Source: Accumulibacter sp. (GTDB lineage Bacteria; Pseudomonadota; Gammaproteobacteria; Burkholderiales; Rhodocyclaceae). From it: a DNA stretch of 64,000 nt. The notes under the pieces are model-generated. The model did not search any database, had not been told where the DNA came from, and saw nothing but the letters and a program-made list of their open reading frames with translations. How positions within the stretch are numbered: position 1 is the first letter of the stretch; every line of letters begins with the position of its first letter. The stretch spans positions 1 to 64,000 of the forward strand of contig NZ_JAMTDQ010000063.1 in assembly GCF_023806635.1 (NCBI RefSeq), read 5' to 3'. Below, in pieces: positions 12,081 through 24,745 of this stretch. Position numbers and translations under genes: made by a program.

Positions 12081-13604
12081 ATGACCGAGACCCCTTCTAC
12101 CGCTACGGGCAAGGATCGCGGAGCCGCTCCGGAATCCGGACTCCGGTCGATCCTGCAATGGCTGGCGCTGCCGCTTGCGCCGCACCCCGTCGAGGAGTTG
12201 CCGTCGCTGCGCTCACACCTGATCGCCCTGCGCGACATCGGGGGGTCGGCTGAACAGCGCGCCCTTGCGCTGGATGGCCTGTACCGACGAAGCAGCACGG
12301 TGATCGACAGCCTGCTGCCGGCGCTGAGCATCGACCTGGTGCTGCCGGTGCCGCGAAAGGAGCGACGCATCGTTCGCAGTGTCCTCGACCTGTTGCAGAT
12401 GCTCGCCGACGAAACACTGGCGTTGTTCGAGAGAGGGCCGCCGCCGAAGAACGCGGACCCATCCCGGGCGCTGGGCTTGGCACTGTGGCGCAGCGTGGAT
12501 GCAGTCGCCAGGCAACTGATGATCAGCGACCTGATCGCTTCGCCGCCACGTGCCGGCGCTTGGCAGCAACTTCACCAGACCTATGCCACCGCGCAGCAGT
12601 CGCGGTTGCATACGGTACGCCCCGATGGCGCACCGCGCAGCCTGCAGGAGGTCTACCACGCGGCGGTACTCCTCGGGTGCGCGCAGCCGGCTTCGCTGAC
12701 GCCGCGCGAAGTGCTGTTCCTCGCCAGCTATTTCGAGCGCTTCTGCCACCACATCGAGGCGGTTCCGAACGGTTCCCTGCGAGCACCCGGCGTTTTCTGG
12801 ATCGACCCGTCGCGTGACGTGCCGGCGCTGTCCTCATTGCGCAAACCGATACAGGCAGACTGGCCGGGAAGCGGGTTTTCGAGTTCCGCCCTCTGTCTGT
12901 TGCTCAAGGCGCAGATCGATCAACTCGAGGGTGGTGCGCTGCCGCAGGACTTGAATTTGCCGGATTTTGCTGGCACGGCCGCCGGCCGGGGAGTGCTGCA
13001 GAGACTCTCGACGAGGTGGGGCGATGCCGGGCGACGCCGCTTCCATCGCCGGCGGCAGAACCATCGCACGCTTCTCGCTGCCGGTATCGATGGGTTGTGG
13101 CACCTGTCCCGCAAGGGGGAAGGGGTTAACGTCGATCTGTCGACCTGGATGATCACCAATGAAAGTCCCGAGGGTTATGCCGTGATGCATGTATCCGGCA
13201 AGCCCGGGGCCCTGACGGTAGGCGACGTGGTGACGGTGCGTACCGCGCTCGACCCCAACTGGCAGATCTGCCTGGTGCGCTGGGCGATCTCGGAAAATCC
13301 CGAGCATCTCGAACTCGGACTACAGGTTCTGGCGCCGAAGGCGGTTCCGGCGACTCTGGCTCTGCCGGGCGGAAACGGCAGCACGGATCTGCAGCGGGTG
13401 CTGATCCTGCCGGAGATTCCCAGGCTGCGCTCACGGCAAGCGTTGATCGTCGCTGCCGGCGTCGTTCCCCGGGAGAGCAGGAAGCTGTTGCTCCTGATCG
13501 AGGGCCAGAATCTCATCGTGCGCGAGGTCAACCGGACCTGTGTCGACGAAGAGACGGGCAGCATCGAGATCCTTTCGATCGAGCCGGACCAGAATCCGCA
13601 TTAG
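12081..13604 (+). CDS. Uncharacterised protein with a C-terminal PilZ-like domain
   Basis: I do not recognise this 507-residue protein by name. The N-terminal two thirds are helical (LPSLRSHLIALRD, LDGLYRRSSTVIDSLLP, VRSVLDLLQMLADETL). The C-terminus has an Arg cluster RRRFHRRR (residues 318-325, giving RxxxR), then about 35 residues later NESPEG (360-365, the (D/N)xSxxG pattern). Next comes VGDVVTVRTA...CLVRWAISENPEHLELGLQVL, a beta-rich tail like PilZ barrels. This suggests cyclic-di-GMP binding, but the Arg-to-Asn spacing is longer than usual. The start could be ATG 12081 or ATG 12054; neither has a strong ribosome site. Its stop overlaps that of the convergent gene. Confidence 0.6.
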   Translation: MTETPSTATGKDRGAAPESGLRSILQWLALPLAPHPVEELPSLRSHLIALRDIGGSAEQRALALDGLYRRSSTVIDSLLPALSIDLVLPVPRKERRIVRSVLDLLQMLADETLALFERGPPPKNADPSRALGLALWRSVDAVARQLMISDLIASPPRAGAWQQLHQTYATAQQSRLHTVRPDGAPRSLQEVYHAAVLLGCAQPASLTPREVLFLASYFERFCHHIEAVPNGSLRAPGVFWIDPSRDVPALSSLRKPIQADWPGSGFSSSALCLLLKAQIDQLEGGALPQDLNLPDFAGTAAGRGVLQRLSTRWGDAGRRRFHRRRQNHRTLLAAGIDGLWHLSRKGEGVNVDLSTWMITNESPEGYAVMHVSGKPGALTVGDVVTVRTALDPNWQICLVRWAISENPEHLELGLQVLAPKAVPATLALPGGNGSTDLQRVLILPEIPRLRSRQALIVAAGVVPRESRKLLLLIEGQNLIVREVNRTCVDEETGSIEILSIEPDQNPH

Positions 13605-14443
13605 GGCGGCAAGTCTTTTCCGCAACGAGCGCTGAACTCTGGCAGAGTGGCAGCCACCAGTGCGCCCAGCAGGACGACCGCCCAGGACAGGTAGAGCCAG
13701 AGCAGGAACACCGGCACCGTCGCAAAGGCGCCATAGACCGCGGTGTACGATGGGAATCTGGCGAGGTAGAGCTCGAAGCCCTGCTGCAGGATGATGAAGC
13801 CGACCGTCGCGACGATGCCCGCGCAGGCTGCGTCGCGAGCCGCGACGCGGGTATTCGGCAAGGCGTGGTAGAGTCCGCCGAGGAAGAGTCCGGCGATCAT
13901 CAGGCCGAGAGCCCTGAACAGCAACCGTCCCAGCCACCAGGGTTCATGCAGCAGGCCGAGGGAGACCGTCACGGCATGGGAGGTTGCCAGCAGGACGCCT
14001 CCGATGACCAGTGGCCAGAGGACGATCAGGCCTGAATAGAGGCGAGCGCGCTGCCACCAGGAGCGTGTTTCGCGTACCAGCCAAACGTGGTTGAAGGCAC
14101 GTTCGATGGTCAGCAGCAGCATCGTTGCCGTCGCCACCAGCACCAGGGAACCGACCGCAGTGACCTTGATCGCCTGCCGTGAGAACTGCAGGACGTGTTC
14201 GATGATCATCCCGGCACTGCGCTCGGGCAGGAAGCTGCGCGCCAGGAAGAGTTCGAGCTGCTCGACCATGCTGGGAAAGAACGGCACCGCGGCGACGATG
14301 CTGAGGACCACGGCGACCAGCGGCACCAGCGACAGCAGCGTCGTGAAGGCGAGACTGGCGCTGATCTGGTCGAAGTTCTCTTCGACGAAGCGACGCGCGA
14401 TGCGCCCCAGAAAGCGGCGCCAGGGGAAGCGTGAGAAGAACAT
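13601..14443 (-). CDS. YihY/BrkB (UPF0761) family inner-membrane protein
   Basis: The 280-residue protein has about six membrane segments and the family pattern: RFVEENFDQISASLAFTTLLSLVPLVAV near the N-terminus, FNHVWLVRETRSWWQRARLY in the middle, and LPNTRVAARDAACAGIVA with FILQQGFELYL-like sequence later. Relatives were once called ribonuclease BN by mistake; their function is unknown. The start ATG 14443 gives the usual family length. It diverges from wrbA by only 20 bases, which contain a TATAAT usable in either direction. Its stop codon overlaps the stop of the PilZ-like gene. Confidence 0.88.
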   Translation of the reverse strand: MFFSRFPWRRFLGRIARRFVEENFDQISASLAFTTLLSLVPLVAVVLSIVAAVPFFPSMVEQLELFLARSFLPERSAGMIIEHVLQFSRQAIKVTAVGSLVLVATATMLLLTIERAFNHVWLVRETRSWWQRARLYSGLIVLWPLVIGGVLLATSHAVTVSLGLLHEPWWLGRLLFRALGLMIAGLFLGGLYHALPNTRVAARDAACAGIVATVGFIILQQGFELYLARFPSYTAVYGAFATVPVFLLWLYLSWAVVLLGALVAATLPEFSARCGKDLPP

Positions 14444-14445
14444 GA

Positions 14446-15401
<956 letters not shown>

Positions 15402-15402
15402 G

Positions 15403-15426
15403 GGCGGCCGCTCCAGCTGGGCCGCC
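15403..15426. terminator. GC-rich hairpin between DUF2069 and leuA
   Basis: GGCGGCC (15403-15409) pairs with GGCCGCC (15420-15426) across a ten-base loop in the gap between two convergent genes. No T-run follows in either direction, so termination may depend on Rho or on the hairpin alone. Confidence 0.4.
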
Positions 15427-15452
15427 GCTGCGCGCAGCGATCGACGATTTGG

Positions 15453-16991
15453 TCAGACGTCGCCCTGCGGGTCCAGCCGGTCAGGAAACTGCAGTTTGTT
15501 CAAGGCGTTGAGATAGGCTCGTGCGGAAGCGATGACGATGTCCGTATCGGCACCGTTGCCGTTGACGATTCTCCCCTGCCGCGCCAGGCGAACCGTGACT
15601 TCGCCCTGTGCGTCGGTGCCGGTGGTGATCGCGTTGACCGAGTAGAGCAGCAACTGTGCACCACTGGCGGCGATCGACTCGATTGCCTTGAACGTTGCGT
15701 CGACCGGGCCGCTGCCGATGCCTGCAGCCTTCCGCTCGACCCCGCCGACGGTCAGTGTGACGTCGGCTGCCGGCGTCTCGCCGGTTTCCGAGCAGACGCG
15801 CGAGTAGACCAGCTTGAAGTGCTCACCCGGTGGCGTCATTTCATCATCGGAGACCAGCGCCTGCAGGTCCTCGTCAAAAATCTCGTGCTTCTTGTCCGCC
15901 AGTTCCTTGAAGCGGCCAAAGGCGGCGTTGAGCGCCTCCTCGCTTTCGAGAACGATGCCGAGTGCCGACAGGCGGGACTTGAACGCGTTGCGTCCCGAAT
16001 GCTTGCCGAGCACCAGCTTGTTCTGTGCCCAGCCGACATCCTCGGCCCGCATGATTTCGTAGGTTTCCCGATGCTTGAGGACGCCGTCCTGATGGATGCC
16101 CGACTCGTGGGCAAAGGCGTTGGCGCCGACCACCGCCTTGTTCGGCTGCACCGGGTAGCCGGTGATCTGCGACACCAGCTTCGAAGCGGGAACGATCTGC
16201 GTCGTATCGATGCGGGTCTGTACCGGAAAGAGGTCGCTGCGCGTGCGGACGGCCATCACGACTTCCTCGAGTGAGGCGTTGCCCGCGCGCTCACCGAGAC
16301 CGTTGATCGTGCATTCGACCTGACGTGCCCCGGCGAGTACAGCCGCCAGCGAGTTGGCGACCGCCATGCCAAGATCGTTGTGGCAGTGCGTGGACCAGAC
16401 GACGCGCCCGGCCCCCGGGACCCGCTCAATCAGGGTGCGCATCAACTCGCCCCAGACCGTGGGAACGCTGTAGCCGACGGTGTCCGGCACGTTGATCGTG
16501 CTGGCACCGGCCTCGATGACCGCCGCGAAGACGCGGCAAAGGAAGTCGACTTCGGAGCGCACCGCGTCTTCGGCCGAGAACTCTACGTCATCGGTGTACT
16601 CGCGTGCCCAGTGTACGGCTCGTACGGCTGCTTCGACCACCTGATCCGGCGTCATGCGCAGCTTCTTCTCCATGTGGATCGGACTGGTGGCGATGAAGGT
16701 GTGGATGCGACCGCGTACTGCCGGAGCGATGGCCTCGCCGGCACGACGAATGTCGTTCTCGCTCGAACGGGCCAGGGAGCAGACCGTCGAACTCTTGATG
16801 ACGCGAGCAATGTTCTGGATCGCTGCGAAGTCTCCCGGTGAGGCTGCCGCGAACCCCGCCTCGATCACGTCGACCTGCATGCGCTCCAGTTGTCGGGCAA
16901 CGCGCAGCTTTTCTTCCTTGGTCATCGAAGCGCCAGGGCTCTGTTCGCCGTCACGCAACGTGGTGTCGAAGATTACCAGATGCTCTTTCAT
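15453..16991 (-). CDS. leuA: 2-isopropylmalate synthase
   Basis: The 512-residue enzyme condenses acetyl-CoA with 2-oxoisovalerate, the committed step of leucine synthesis. It has the TIM-barrel signature [16 protein letters not shown] at the N-terminus, the metal and substrate segment [31 protein letters not shown], and the C-terminal LeuA regulatory domain for leucine feedback (residues about 390-500). ATG 16991 is chosen over 17006 because GGAG lies seven bases before it. It has its own consensus promoter about 180 bases upstream despite following pssA, so it can be expressed separately from ilvBHC. Confidence 0.95.
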   Translation of the reverse strand: MKEHLVIFDTTLRDGEQSPGASMTKEEKLRVARQLERMQVDVIEAGFAAASPGDFAAIQNIARVIKSSTVCSLARSSENDIRRAGEAIAPAVRGRIHTFIATSPIHMEKKLRMTPDQVVEAAVRAVHWAREYTDDVEFSAEDAVRSEVDFLCRVFAAVIEAGASTINVPDTVGYSVPTVWGELMRTLIERVPGAGRVVWSTHCHNDLGMAVANSLAAVLAGARQVECTINGLGERAGNASLEEVVMAVRTRSDLFPVQTRIDTTQIVPASKLVSQITGYPVQPNKAVVGANAFAHESGIHQDGVLKHRETYEIMRAEDVGWAQNKLVLGKHSGRNAFKSRLSALGIVLESEEALNAAFGRFKELADKKHEIFDEDLQALVSDDEMTPPGEHFKLVYSRVCSETGETPAADVTLTVGGVERKAAGIGSGPVDATFKAIESIAASGAQLLLYSVNAITTGTDAQGEVTVRLARQGRIVNGNGADTDIVIASARAYLNALNKLQFPDRLDPQGDV

Positions 16992-17155
16992 GTCCTGACT
17001 CCGCATGGAACGATGGAACCGCCAGCGTCATTGCCCAAGCCGGGCACGCGCCTGCAGGTGTTGTACGCAACCAGGGGGGGTGGCTTTCGTGGCGTGTGGC
17101 GCGCTGCCGCACCCATCGCAACAGTCAGGCACCGAGCGGGATGCGGCAGGACCAT
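16988..17155 (-). other. Upstream reading frame in the leuA leader, overlapping the leuA start
   Basis: An ATG frame of 55 codons begins about 19 bases after the predicted leuA transcript start and ends with TGA inside the leuA ATG (ATGA overlap). It lacks a ribosome site and is not a leucine-rich leader peptide (four Leu, none in a run). It could couple translation to leuA or arise by chance in GC-rich DNA. A hairpin formed by CTGCCGCACCC (17104-17114) and GGGATGCGGCAG (17138-17149), with one bulge, lies within it. Confidence 0.3.
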
Positions 17156-17180
17156 TGGCTGGGCTGAGGTACGCGCCGGA

Positions 17181-17209
17181 CTATAAACAGTTTCGAATCG
17201 TCATGTCAA
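17181..17209 (-). promoter_or_regulatory. Sigma-70 promoter of leuA
   Basis: The minus strand has TTGACA (17209-17204), a 17-base spacer, and TTATAG (17186-17181). This is one of the closest matches to the sigma-70 consensus in the window. The predicted transcript start near 17174 gives an unusually long leader of about 180 bases before the leuA ATG. Confidence 0.75.
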
Positions 17210-17229
17210 TGAGGGCCACCAGTGGTTGC

Positions 17230-17252
17230 CAGTGGCACTGCAAGTGCCATTG
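17230..17252 (-). terminator. Hairpin after pssA
   Basis: CAGTGGCACT (17230-17239) pairs with AGTGCCATTG (17243-17252) around a GCA loop: ten base pairs with one G-T wobble, 38 bases after the pssA stop. No T-run follows on the minus strand. It may attenuate read-through into leuA or protect the upstream transcript end. Confidence 0.45.
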
Positions 17253-17289
17253 CAGGTGCTCGCTGGGGTCAGGGAACCGTCGTCCGGGC

Positions 17290-18063
17290 TCAGACGGGAG
17301 GTGGTAGCGGTGGTTGCGTTCTGCGTCTGCATCGTTGCAGCAGCGCCACGATGTAGCCGGACAAGGAGTAGGCGACGAAGAGGCCGAACAGTGCGACCGG
17401 GGTGTCGTACGACAGGACGGCAAAGCCCAGGGCGATGCCGACGACGAAGATGAAAGGGACGCTGCGGCGCAGGTTGATGTCCTTGAAACTGTAGAAACGC
17501 AGATTCGAGACCATGGAAATTCCGGCAAAGACCACCAGCCCGCAGGTCAGCCAGCGGACTTCGGCAGCGGCGACGTTCTTGTCGATCATCACCCAGAAGA
17601 AACCGGTTACCAGCGCCGCTGCAGCCGGGCTGGGCAGGCCCTGGAAGTAGCGTCTGTCGACCACCTCCAGGCTGGTGTTGAAGCGTGCCAGGCGCAATGC
17701 TGCACCGACGCAGTAGACGAATGCGGCGATCCAGCCGAGGCGGCCCATGTCCTTCAGGGCCCAGGCATAGATGACGAGTGCGGGCGCGACGCCGAACGAG
17801 ACCATGTCGGAGAGTGAGTCGTACTCGGCGCCGAAAGCGCTCTGTGTTCGCGTCATGCGCGCCACACGCCCGTCGAGACCGTCCAGGATCATCGCCACGA
17901 AAATTGCCACTGCGGCGCGCTCGAAGCTGCCGGTCATTGCCTGCACGATGGCGAAGAAGCCGCAGAACAGGGCGGCTGTCGTGAACAGGTTGGGCAGGAC
18001 GTAGATGCCTCGACGCCGCAACTCGGGGTTGAAGAGTGTCTTGCGAGGCTTGATTTCGGGCAT
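17290..18063 (-). CDS. pssA: CDP-diacylglycerol--serine O-phosphatidyltransferase
   Basis: The 257-residue membrane enzyme transfers phosphatidyl from CDP-diacylglycerol to serine, leading to phosphatidylethanolamine. It contains the full CDP-alcohol phosphotransferase motif DG(x2)AR(x8)G(x3)D(x3)D: D64-G65, A68-R69, G78, D82 and D86. Seven to eight hydrophobic helices follow. This is the membrane type II form, not the E. coli PLD-like PssA. Its place between ilvC and leuA is typical of Betaproteobacteria; psd, which often sits beside it, is absent here. Confidence 0.94.
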   Translation of the reverse strand: MPEIKPRKTLFNPELRRRGIYVLPNLFTTAALFCGFFAIVQAMTGSFERAAVAIFVAMILDGLDGRVARMTRTQSAFGAEYDSLSDMVSFGVAPALVIYAWALKDMGRLGWIAAFVYCVGAALRLARFNTSLEVVDRRYFQGLPSPAAAALVTGFFWVMIDKNVAAAEVRWLTCGLVVFAGISMVSNLRFYSFKDINLRRSVPFIFVVGIALGFAVLSYDTPVALFGLFVAYSLSGYIVALLQRCRRRTQPPLPPPV

Positions 18064-18255
18064 TGCTCTGTCAGGCTGGAGTCAGACGCGGAAGCCGCTG
18101 CCGGAAGCTTGGTAGGCGGGCTGCGGGCGGCCACCGCTGCCGTCTTGGCAGACCGCCGGCGGCCAGGTGAGCGGTGAGGTGCATGGGAGACCCGGCGCGG
18201 CGGCAGGGGTCCGGCTCTGGTGCCAGACCGGGCCCGCCGCCACGCCGGGGAGCAA

Positions 18256-21520
<3,265 letters not shown>

Positions 21521-21655
21521 TGCCGTCGCCCCAGCAAGCAGTTGCGTTAAAAAAAGTCAGCAACGTTAAAGCTTTGGCCTCGATTGGTCAAGGCGTTCAC
21601 GACGACCAGCGACTTCTGTAGCCGCTTCCAAATTGAAAATGCAAGGATTTTCGCT

Positions 21656-22219
21656 CTGGCCAGCCAACGCGAACTGTCGGATTTCCTGACTGCCGTCGAA
21701 CGTCGTGCATTCAAGCAGGCCATGTTCGCCGTGCACAACGAAGAGTCTGCGCTCGACATCGTCCAGGATGCGATGATGAAGCTCGCCGAGAAGTACGGTG
21801 ACCGCCCCGCCGAAGAACTGCCGATGTTGTTCCAGCGCATCCTGCAGAACACCATCCGGGACTACTATCGGCGAAGCCGGGTGCGCTCGCTGTGGACGAC
21901 ACTGCTGTCGGCGCTGTCGCCGAACGATGATGAGGACCACGATCCACTCGAAACCTTCGGCAGCGAATCGGGGTCCTACAGCCCGCAGCTACCCGAGGAG
22001 CAGCTCGAGCAAACGCAAGTCCTTGCCATCATTGAGAAAGAGATCGCGTCCTTGCCAACGCGTCAACGCGAAGCCTTCCTGCTGCGTTACTGGGAAGACA
22101 TGGACGTCGCGACGACGGCAGCCGCCATGGGCTGCTCGGAAGGCAGCGTCAAGACGCATTGCTCGCGTGCCAATCACACGCTGGCGGCAGCACTGAAGGC
22201 CAAAGGAATCACGCTATGA
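21656..22219 (+). CDS. RNA polymerase sigma factor, sigma-70 family (ECF-like, uncharacterised)
   Basis: The 187-residue protein has region 2 (FKQAMFAVHNEESALDIVQDAMMKLAEKYGD, then LFQRILQNTIRDYYRR) and region 4 (LPTRQREAFLLRYWEDMDVATTAAAMGCSEGSVKTH), separated by an acidic linker. The conserved family start (ASQRELSDFL) coincides with CTG 21656, which has AAGGA eight bases before it. The frame stays open to TTG 21584, but that start has no ribosome site, so a rare CTG start is likely. The gene opens an operon with DUF3619, DUF3106 and RDD genes, all overlapping or adjacent. The signal it answers is unknown. Confidence 0.85.
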   Translation: MASQRELSDFLTAVERRAFKQAMFAVHNEESALDIVQDAMMKLAEKYGDRPAEELPMLFQRILQNTIRDYYRRSRVRSLWTTLLSALSPNDDEDHDPLETFGSESGSYSPQLPEEQLEQTQVLAIIEKEIASLPTRQREAFLLRYWEDMDVATTAAAMGCSEGSVKTHCSRANHTLAAALKAKGITL

Positions 22220-22593
22220 ACGAACAGCATTTTGCCTACAAGCTCAGGCAGCACCTGAACCGTGGCTTGCACGAGTTGCCGGGAGAAACGCGCTCGCGCC
22301 TGGAAGACGGGCGGCGGCTTGCGCTGGCGCGGCAGAAGGCGGCCGTTCGGCATGGCGTTCTGGCTGGGGTCGCCGGCTTTCTGCAGCAGCAGGCAGACCA
22401 TCTGCGTCTCAGGCAGGTGGCACTTGTCGTTCTCCTGGTGCTCGGGATCGGTACCTACACGGTCTGGCATGCCGAGCAGAGCATTTCCGAGCTCGAGGTC
22501 ATTGATAGCGCGCTGCTCTCGGACGAACTGCCGGTCGCTGCCTTCACCGACAAGGGCTTTGCTGCATGGCTGAAAAGCTCGGCGCCGCAGTAG
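22216..22593 (+). CDS. DUF3619 family single-pass membrane protein
   Basis: The 125-residue protein has a charged N-terminus (FAYKLRQHLNRGLHELP, RLEDGRRLALARQKA), one membrane helix at about 66-82 (QVALVVLLVLGIGTYTVWH) and a short acidic C-terminus. This topology, with a cytoplasmic domain of about 60 residues and one helix right after a sigma-factor gene it overlaps by four bases, is that of an anti-sigma factor. No ZAS zinc motif or RseA similarity is visible, so that role is inference. DUF3619 has no known function. Confidence 0.75.
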   Translation: MNEQHFAYKLRQHLNRGLHELPGETRSRLEDGRRLALARQKAAVRHGVLAGVAGFLQQQADHLRLRQVALVVLLVLGIGTYTVWHAEQSISELEVIDSALLSDELPVAAFTDKGFAAWLKSSAPQ

Positions 22594-23210
22594 CAGTCCT
22601 GGCAAGTCTCTTGGTGCTGCCGGTGGGGGCCGAGGTGTCCGGGCCGTCGGCGATCATCACTCCGGCGCAACCGCAGTGGACCGAACTGACCGTCGAGCAG
22701 AAGATCGTCCTCGCACCGTTGAGTGACGACTGGGATAGCCTGGAGTCCAACCGCCAGAAGAAGTGGCTTGGCATCGCACGGCGTTTTCCCAGCATGACGC
22801 CTGCTGAGCAGAGACGCATCCAGACGCAGATGCAGGAGTGGGGCAAGCTGACTCCGGCACAGCGCGCTTTGGCGCGTGAGAACTTCCTCAGCGCCAGTCA
22901 ATTGCCGGCCGAGAAGAAGGAGCAGTTGCGGCAGAAATGGGAAGAGTATTCGAGCCTGCCGGAGGAGGAGAAGGAGCGGCTGCAGAAACAGGCCGCCGCG
23001 AGCAGGCCGCTGCCGAAGCCCGGGCACGCGCCGCTGAGCACGCCCCCGGCAGCCGCTCCACGCGAGACCCAGTCCGGTGTAGCGACCGGCAGGGCGACGA
23101 AGGACGGCACGGAGGGAGTCGCTGCCGTGCCGTCGTCGGCGCCTGGCAACGCGACGGTGCCGGCGGCCGAAGCGGTCCCGGCCGGTGGCGCTGGCGATTC
23201 GGGGCGCTGA
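22566..23210 (+). CDS. DUF3106 family secreted protein
   Basis: The 214-residue protein begins with a signal peptide (LGAAVAVLASLLVLPVGAEV). The middle repeats a WxxLxxxxxxxL plan: LTVEQKIVLAPLSDDWDSL, RFPSMTPAEQRRIQTQMQEW, KLTPAQRALARENF, PAEKKEQLRQKWEEY. These resemble helical repeats of DUF3106 and of Spy/CpxP-like periplasmic proteins. The last 70 residues are a low-complexity Pro/Ala/Gly tail. It overlaps the DUF3619 gene by 28 bases. A periplasmic stress or chaperone-like role would suit the sigma-factor operon but is unproven. Confidence 0.78.
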   Translation: MAEKLGAAVAVLASLLVLPVGAEVSGPSAIITPAQPQWTELTVEQKIVLAPLSDDWDSLESNRQKKWLGIARRFPSMTPAEQRRIQTQMQEWGKLTPAQRALARENFLSASQLPAEKKEQLRQKWEEYSSLPEEEKERLQKQAAASRPLPKPGHAPLSTPPAAAPRETQSGVATGRATKDGTEGVAAVPSSAPGNATVPAAEAVPAGGAGDSGR

Positions 23211-23214
23211 CTGC

Positions 23215-23640
23215 GTGCCGCCCGCACAGCCTGTCGTCAACCCCGGGATCGCCCGCCGGCTTGCCAGCATGTGTTACGAGTCGCTGCTTGTGCTGGCCGT
23301 GCTGGCCGTGCTTTTCGTCTTGCCGCACCTCATGCTTGGTGCCTTTGCGCAGCGCATGGTCTCTCCTGCGATCATCCAGGCGCATTGCTTTCTCGTCCTG
23401 CTTGTCTATTTCGTCTGGTTCTGGTTGCATGGTGGGCAGACACTCGCCATGAAAACGTGGCGCATTCGCCTGGTGAGTTGCGATGGGCTACCCCTTCGGC
23501 CGGGGCAGGCGCTGTTGCGCTACCTTCTCAGCTGGCCAAGCATTCTGCTTGGCGGAGCCGGTATCGTCTGGGCCCTTCTCGACCGCGACGGGCAGTTTCT
23601 GCACGATCGCCTTGCCGGGACCCGACTCATTTTCGCCTGA
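23215..23640 (+). CDS. RDD family membrane protein
   Basis: The 141-residue protein has the RDD pattern: an Arg near the start (GIARRLASMCYESLL), three hydrophobic helices, and Asp residues late in the chain (LLDRDGQFLHDRLAGTRLI). GQTLAMKTWRIRLVS is the conserved central loop. GTG 23215, five bases after the DUF3106 stop, is the best start; an in-frame GTG at 23185 would overlap that gene. Some RDD proteins act in ion transport but most are unknown. It ends the sigma-factor operon and converges with lptG. Confidence 0.82.
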   Translation: MPPAQPVVNPGIARRLASMCYESLLVLAVLAVLFVLPHLMLGAFAQRMVSPAIIQAHCFLVLLVYFVWFWLHGGQTLAMKTWRIRLVSCDGLPLRPGQALLRYLLSWPSILLGGAGIVWALLDRDGQFLHDRLAGTRLIFA

Positions 23641-23656
23641 AGCGCGACTGCTCACC

Positions 23657-24745
23657 TCAGCGCCGTTCAACCCACCAGATCATCAGTCCCGCTGCCAGCA
23701 GGAACAGGGCCGACGGAGCCGCTGCACTCAGCAGAGGTGGCCAGCCATGGATTGCTCCAAGGTTCGATGACAGGCCGTTGAGGGTGTGAAAGAGGACTCC
23801 GATCATGACCCCGATGAAGATCTGCAAGCCGATTCCCGATGCGCGGTGATGGCCGGTGGAGAACGGCAGGGCCAGGGCAACCATGACCAGACCAGCGAGC
23901 GGATAGACGATCTTCTTCCAGAACGCGATGTCGTAGCGGTTGGTTCGCTGGCGATTGTCGGCCAGGTGCCTGGTATACGCCGACAGATGACGCAGCGACA
24001 TGCGGTCGGGTGGAAGCATGAGCACCGCGAGCATCTCGGGATTCAGCGCCGAGCGCCACGACAGTTCAGCCAGCTTTTCGACCTTGGCGCTGTCCTTCTG
24101 CAGAACGGTATGGGCAACGTCAGTCAGGCGCCAGCCGTCGGCAGCCGTGAATTCCCCTTCGCCTGCCTCGGTTACGCTGCGCAGTCTGCCGTGGTCGTCA
24201 AACTGGAAGATCCGGATGCCGCGCAGGCTCCTGTCGGAGAGTAGGACGCGGATGTTGATGAAGTTCCTTTCGTCCTTGACCCATAGTCCGGAACGCAGAT
24301 TGCGCACACTGCGCAGTTCCTGCATCGTGCGCCCACGTTCCTTCAGCCGCAACTGGCTGGCGGCATGCTCCGCCGGTGGTGCGACGTACTCGCCGATCAG
24401 GAAGGTGAGGACGGCAAACGCAGCTGCGATCTGGCACAGGCAGACGAGCAGCCGGCCGTTCGATAGACCGGAGGCACGCAGGACGGTGATTTCGGAGTGC
24501 CGCGACAGGTTGGCCAGCGCATACAGCGTACCAATCAGGATGGCCAGGGGCATCAGTTCATAGGCCCTGCCGGAGAGGCGCAGCAGGACATAGACAAAGG
24601 CATGCTGGATCCTGTAGCCACCCTGGCCGAGACTGCTCACCTCGCCGAGCAGGTCGAAAAAGGCAAAGAGCGCCAGAAAGGCGAGCAGGACGAGCAGGAC
24701 GGCGATGACTACTTCGCGCGCGATGTAGCGCTGATAGACCTTCAT
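23657..24745 (-). CDS. lptG: LPS export ABC transporter permease LptG
   Basis: The 362-residue protein has the YjgP/YjgQ permease layout: N-terminal YIAREVVIAVLLVLLAFLALFAFFDLLGE, helices 2-3, a large periplasmic jellyroll (residues about 130-260) and three C-terminal helices including IAFWKKIVYPLAGLVMVALALPF. With LptF and LptB it extracts lipopolysaccharide from the inner membrane. It overlaps lptF by four bases (ATGA). Start ATG 24745. Confidence 0.93.
   Translation of the reverse strand: MKVYQRYIAREVVIAVLLVLLAFLALFAFFDLLGEVSSLGQGGYRIQHAFVYVLLRLSGRAYELMPLAILIGTLYALANLSRHSEITVLRASGLSNGRLLVCLCQIAAAFAVLTFLIGEYVAPPAEHAASQLRLKERGRTMQELRSVRNLRSGLWVKDERNFINIRVLLSDRSLRGIRIFQFDDHGRLRSVTEAGEGEFTAADGWRLTDVAHTVLQKDSAKVEKLAELSWRSALNPEMLAVLMLPPDRMSLRHLSAYTRHLADNRQRTNRYDIAFWKKIVYPLAGLVMVALALPFSTGHHRASGIGLQIFIGVMIGVLFHTLNGLSSNLGAIHGWPPLLSAAAPSALFLLAAGLMIWWVERR

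Noticed and set aside
18180..18240. GC-rich palindrome (CCGG-TCTG...CAGA-CCGG) after ilvC as a terminator
   Set aside because: The stem is interrupted, the loop is only four bases and no T-run follows, so it does not separate from random GC-rich sequence.
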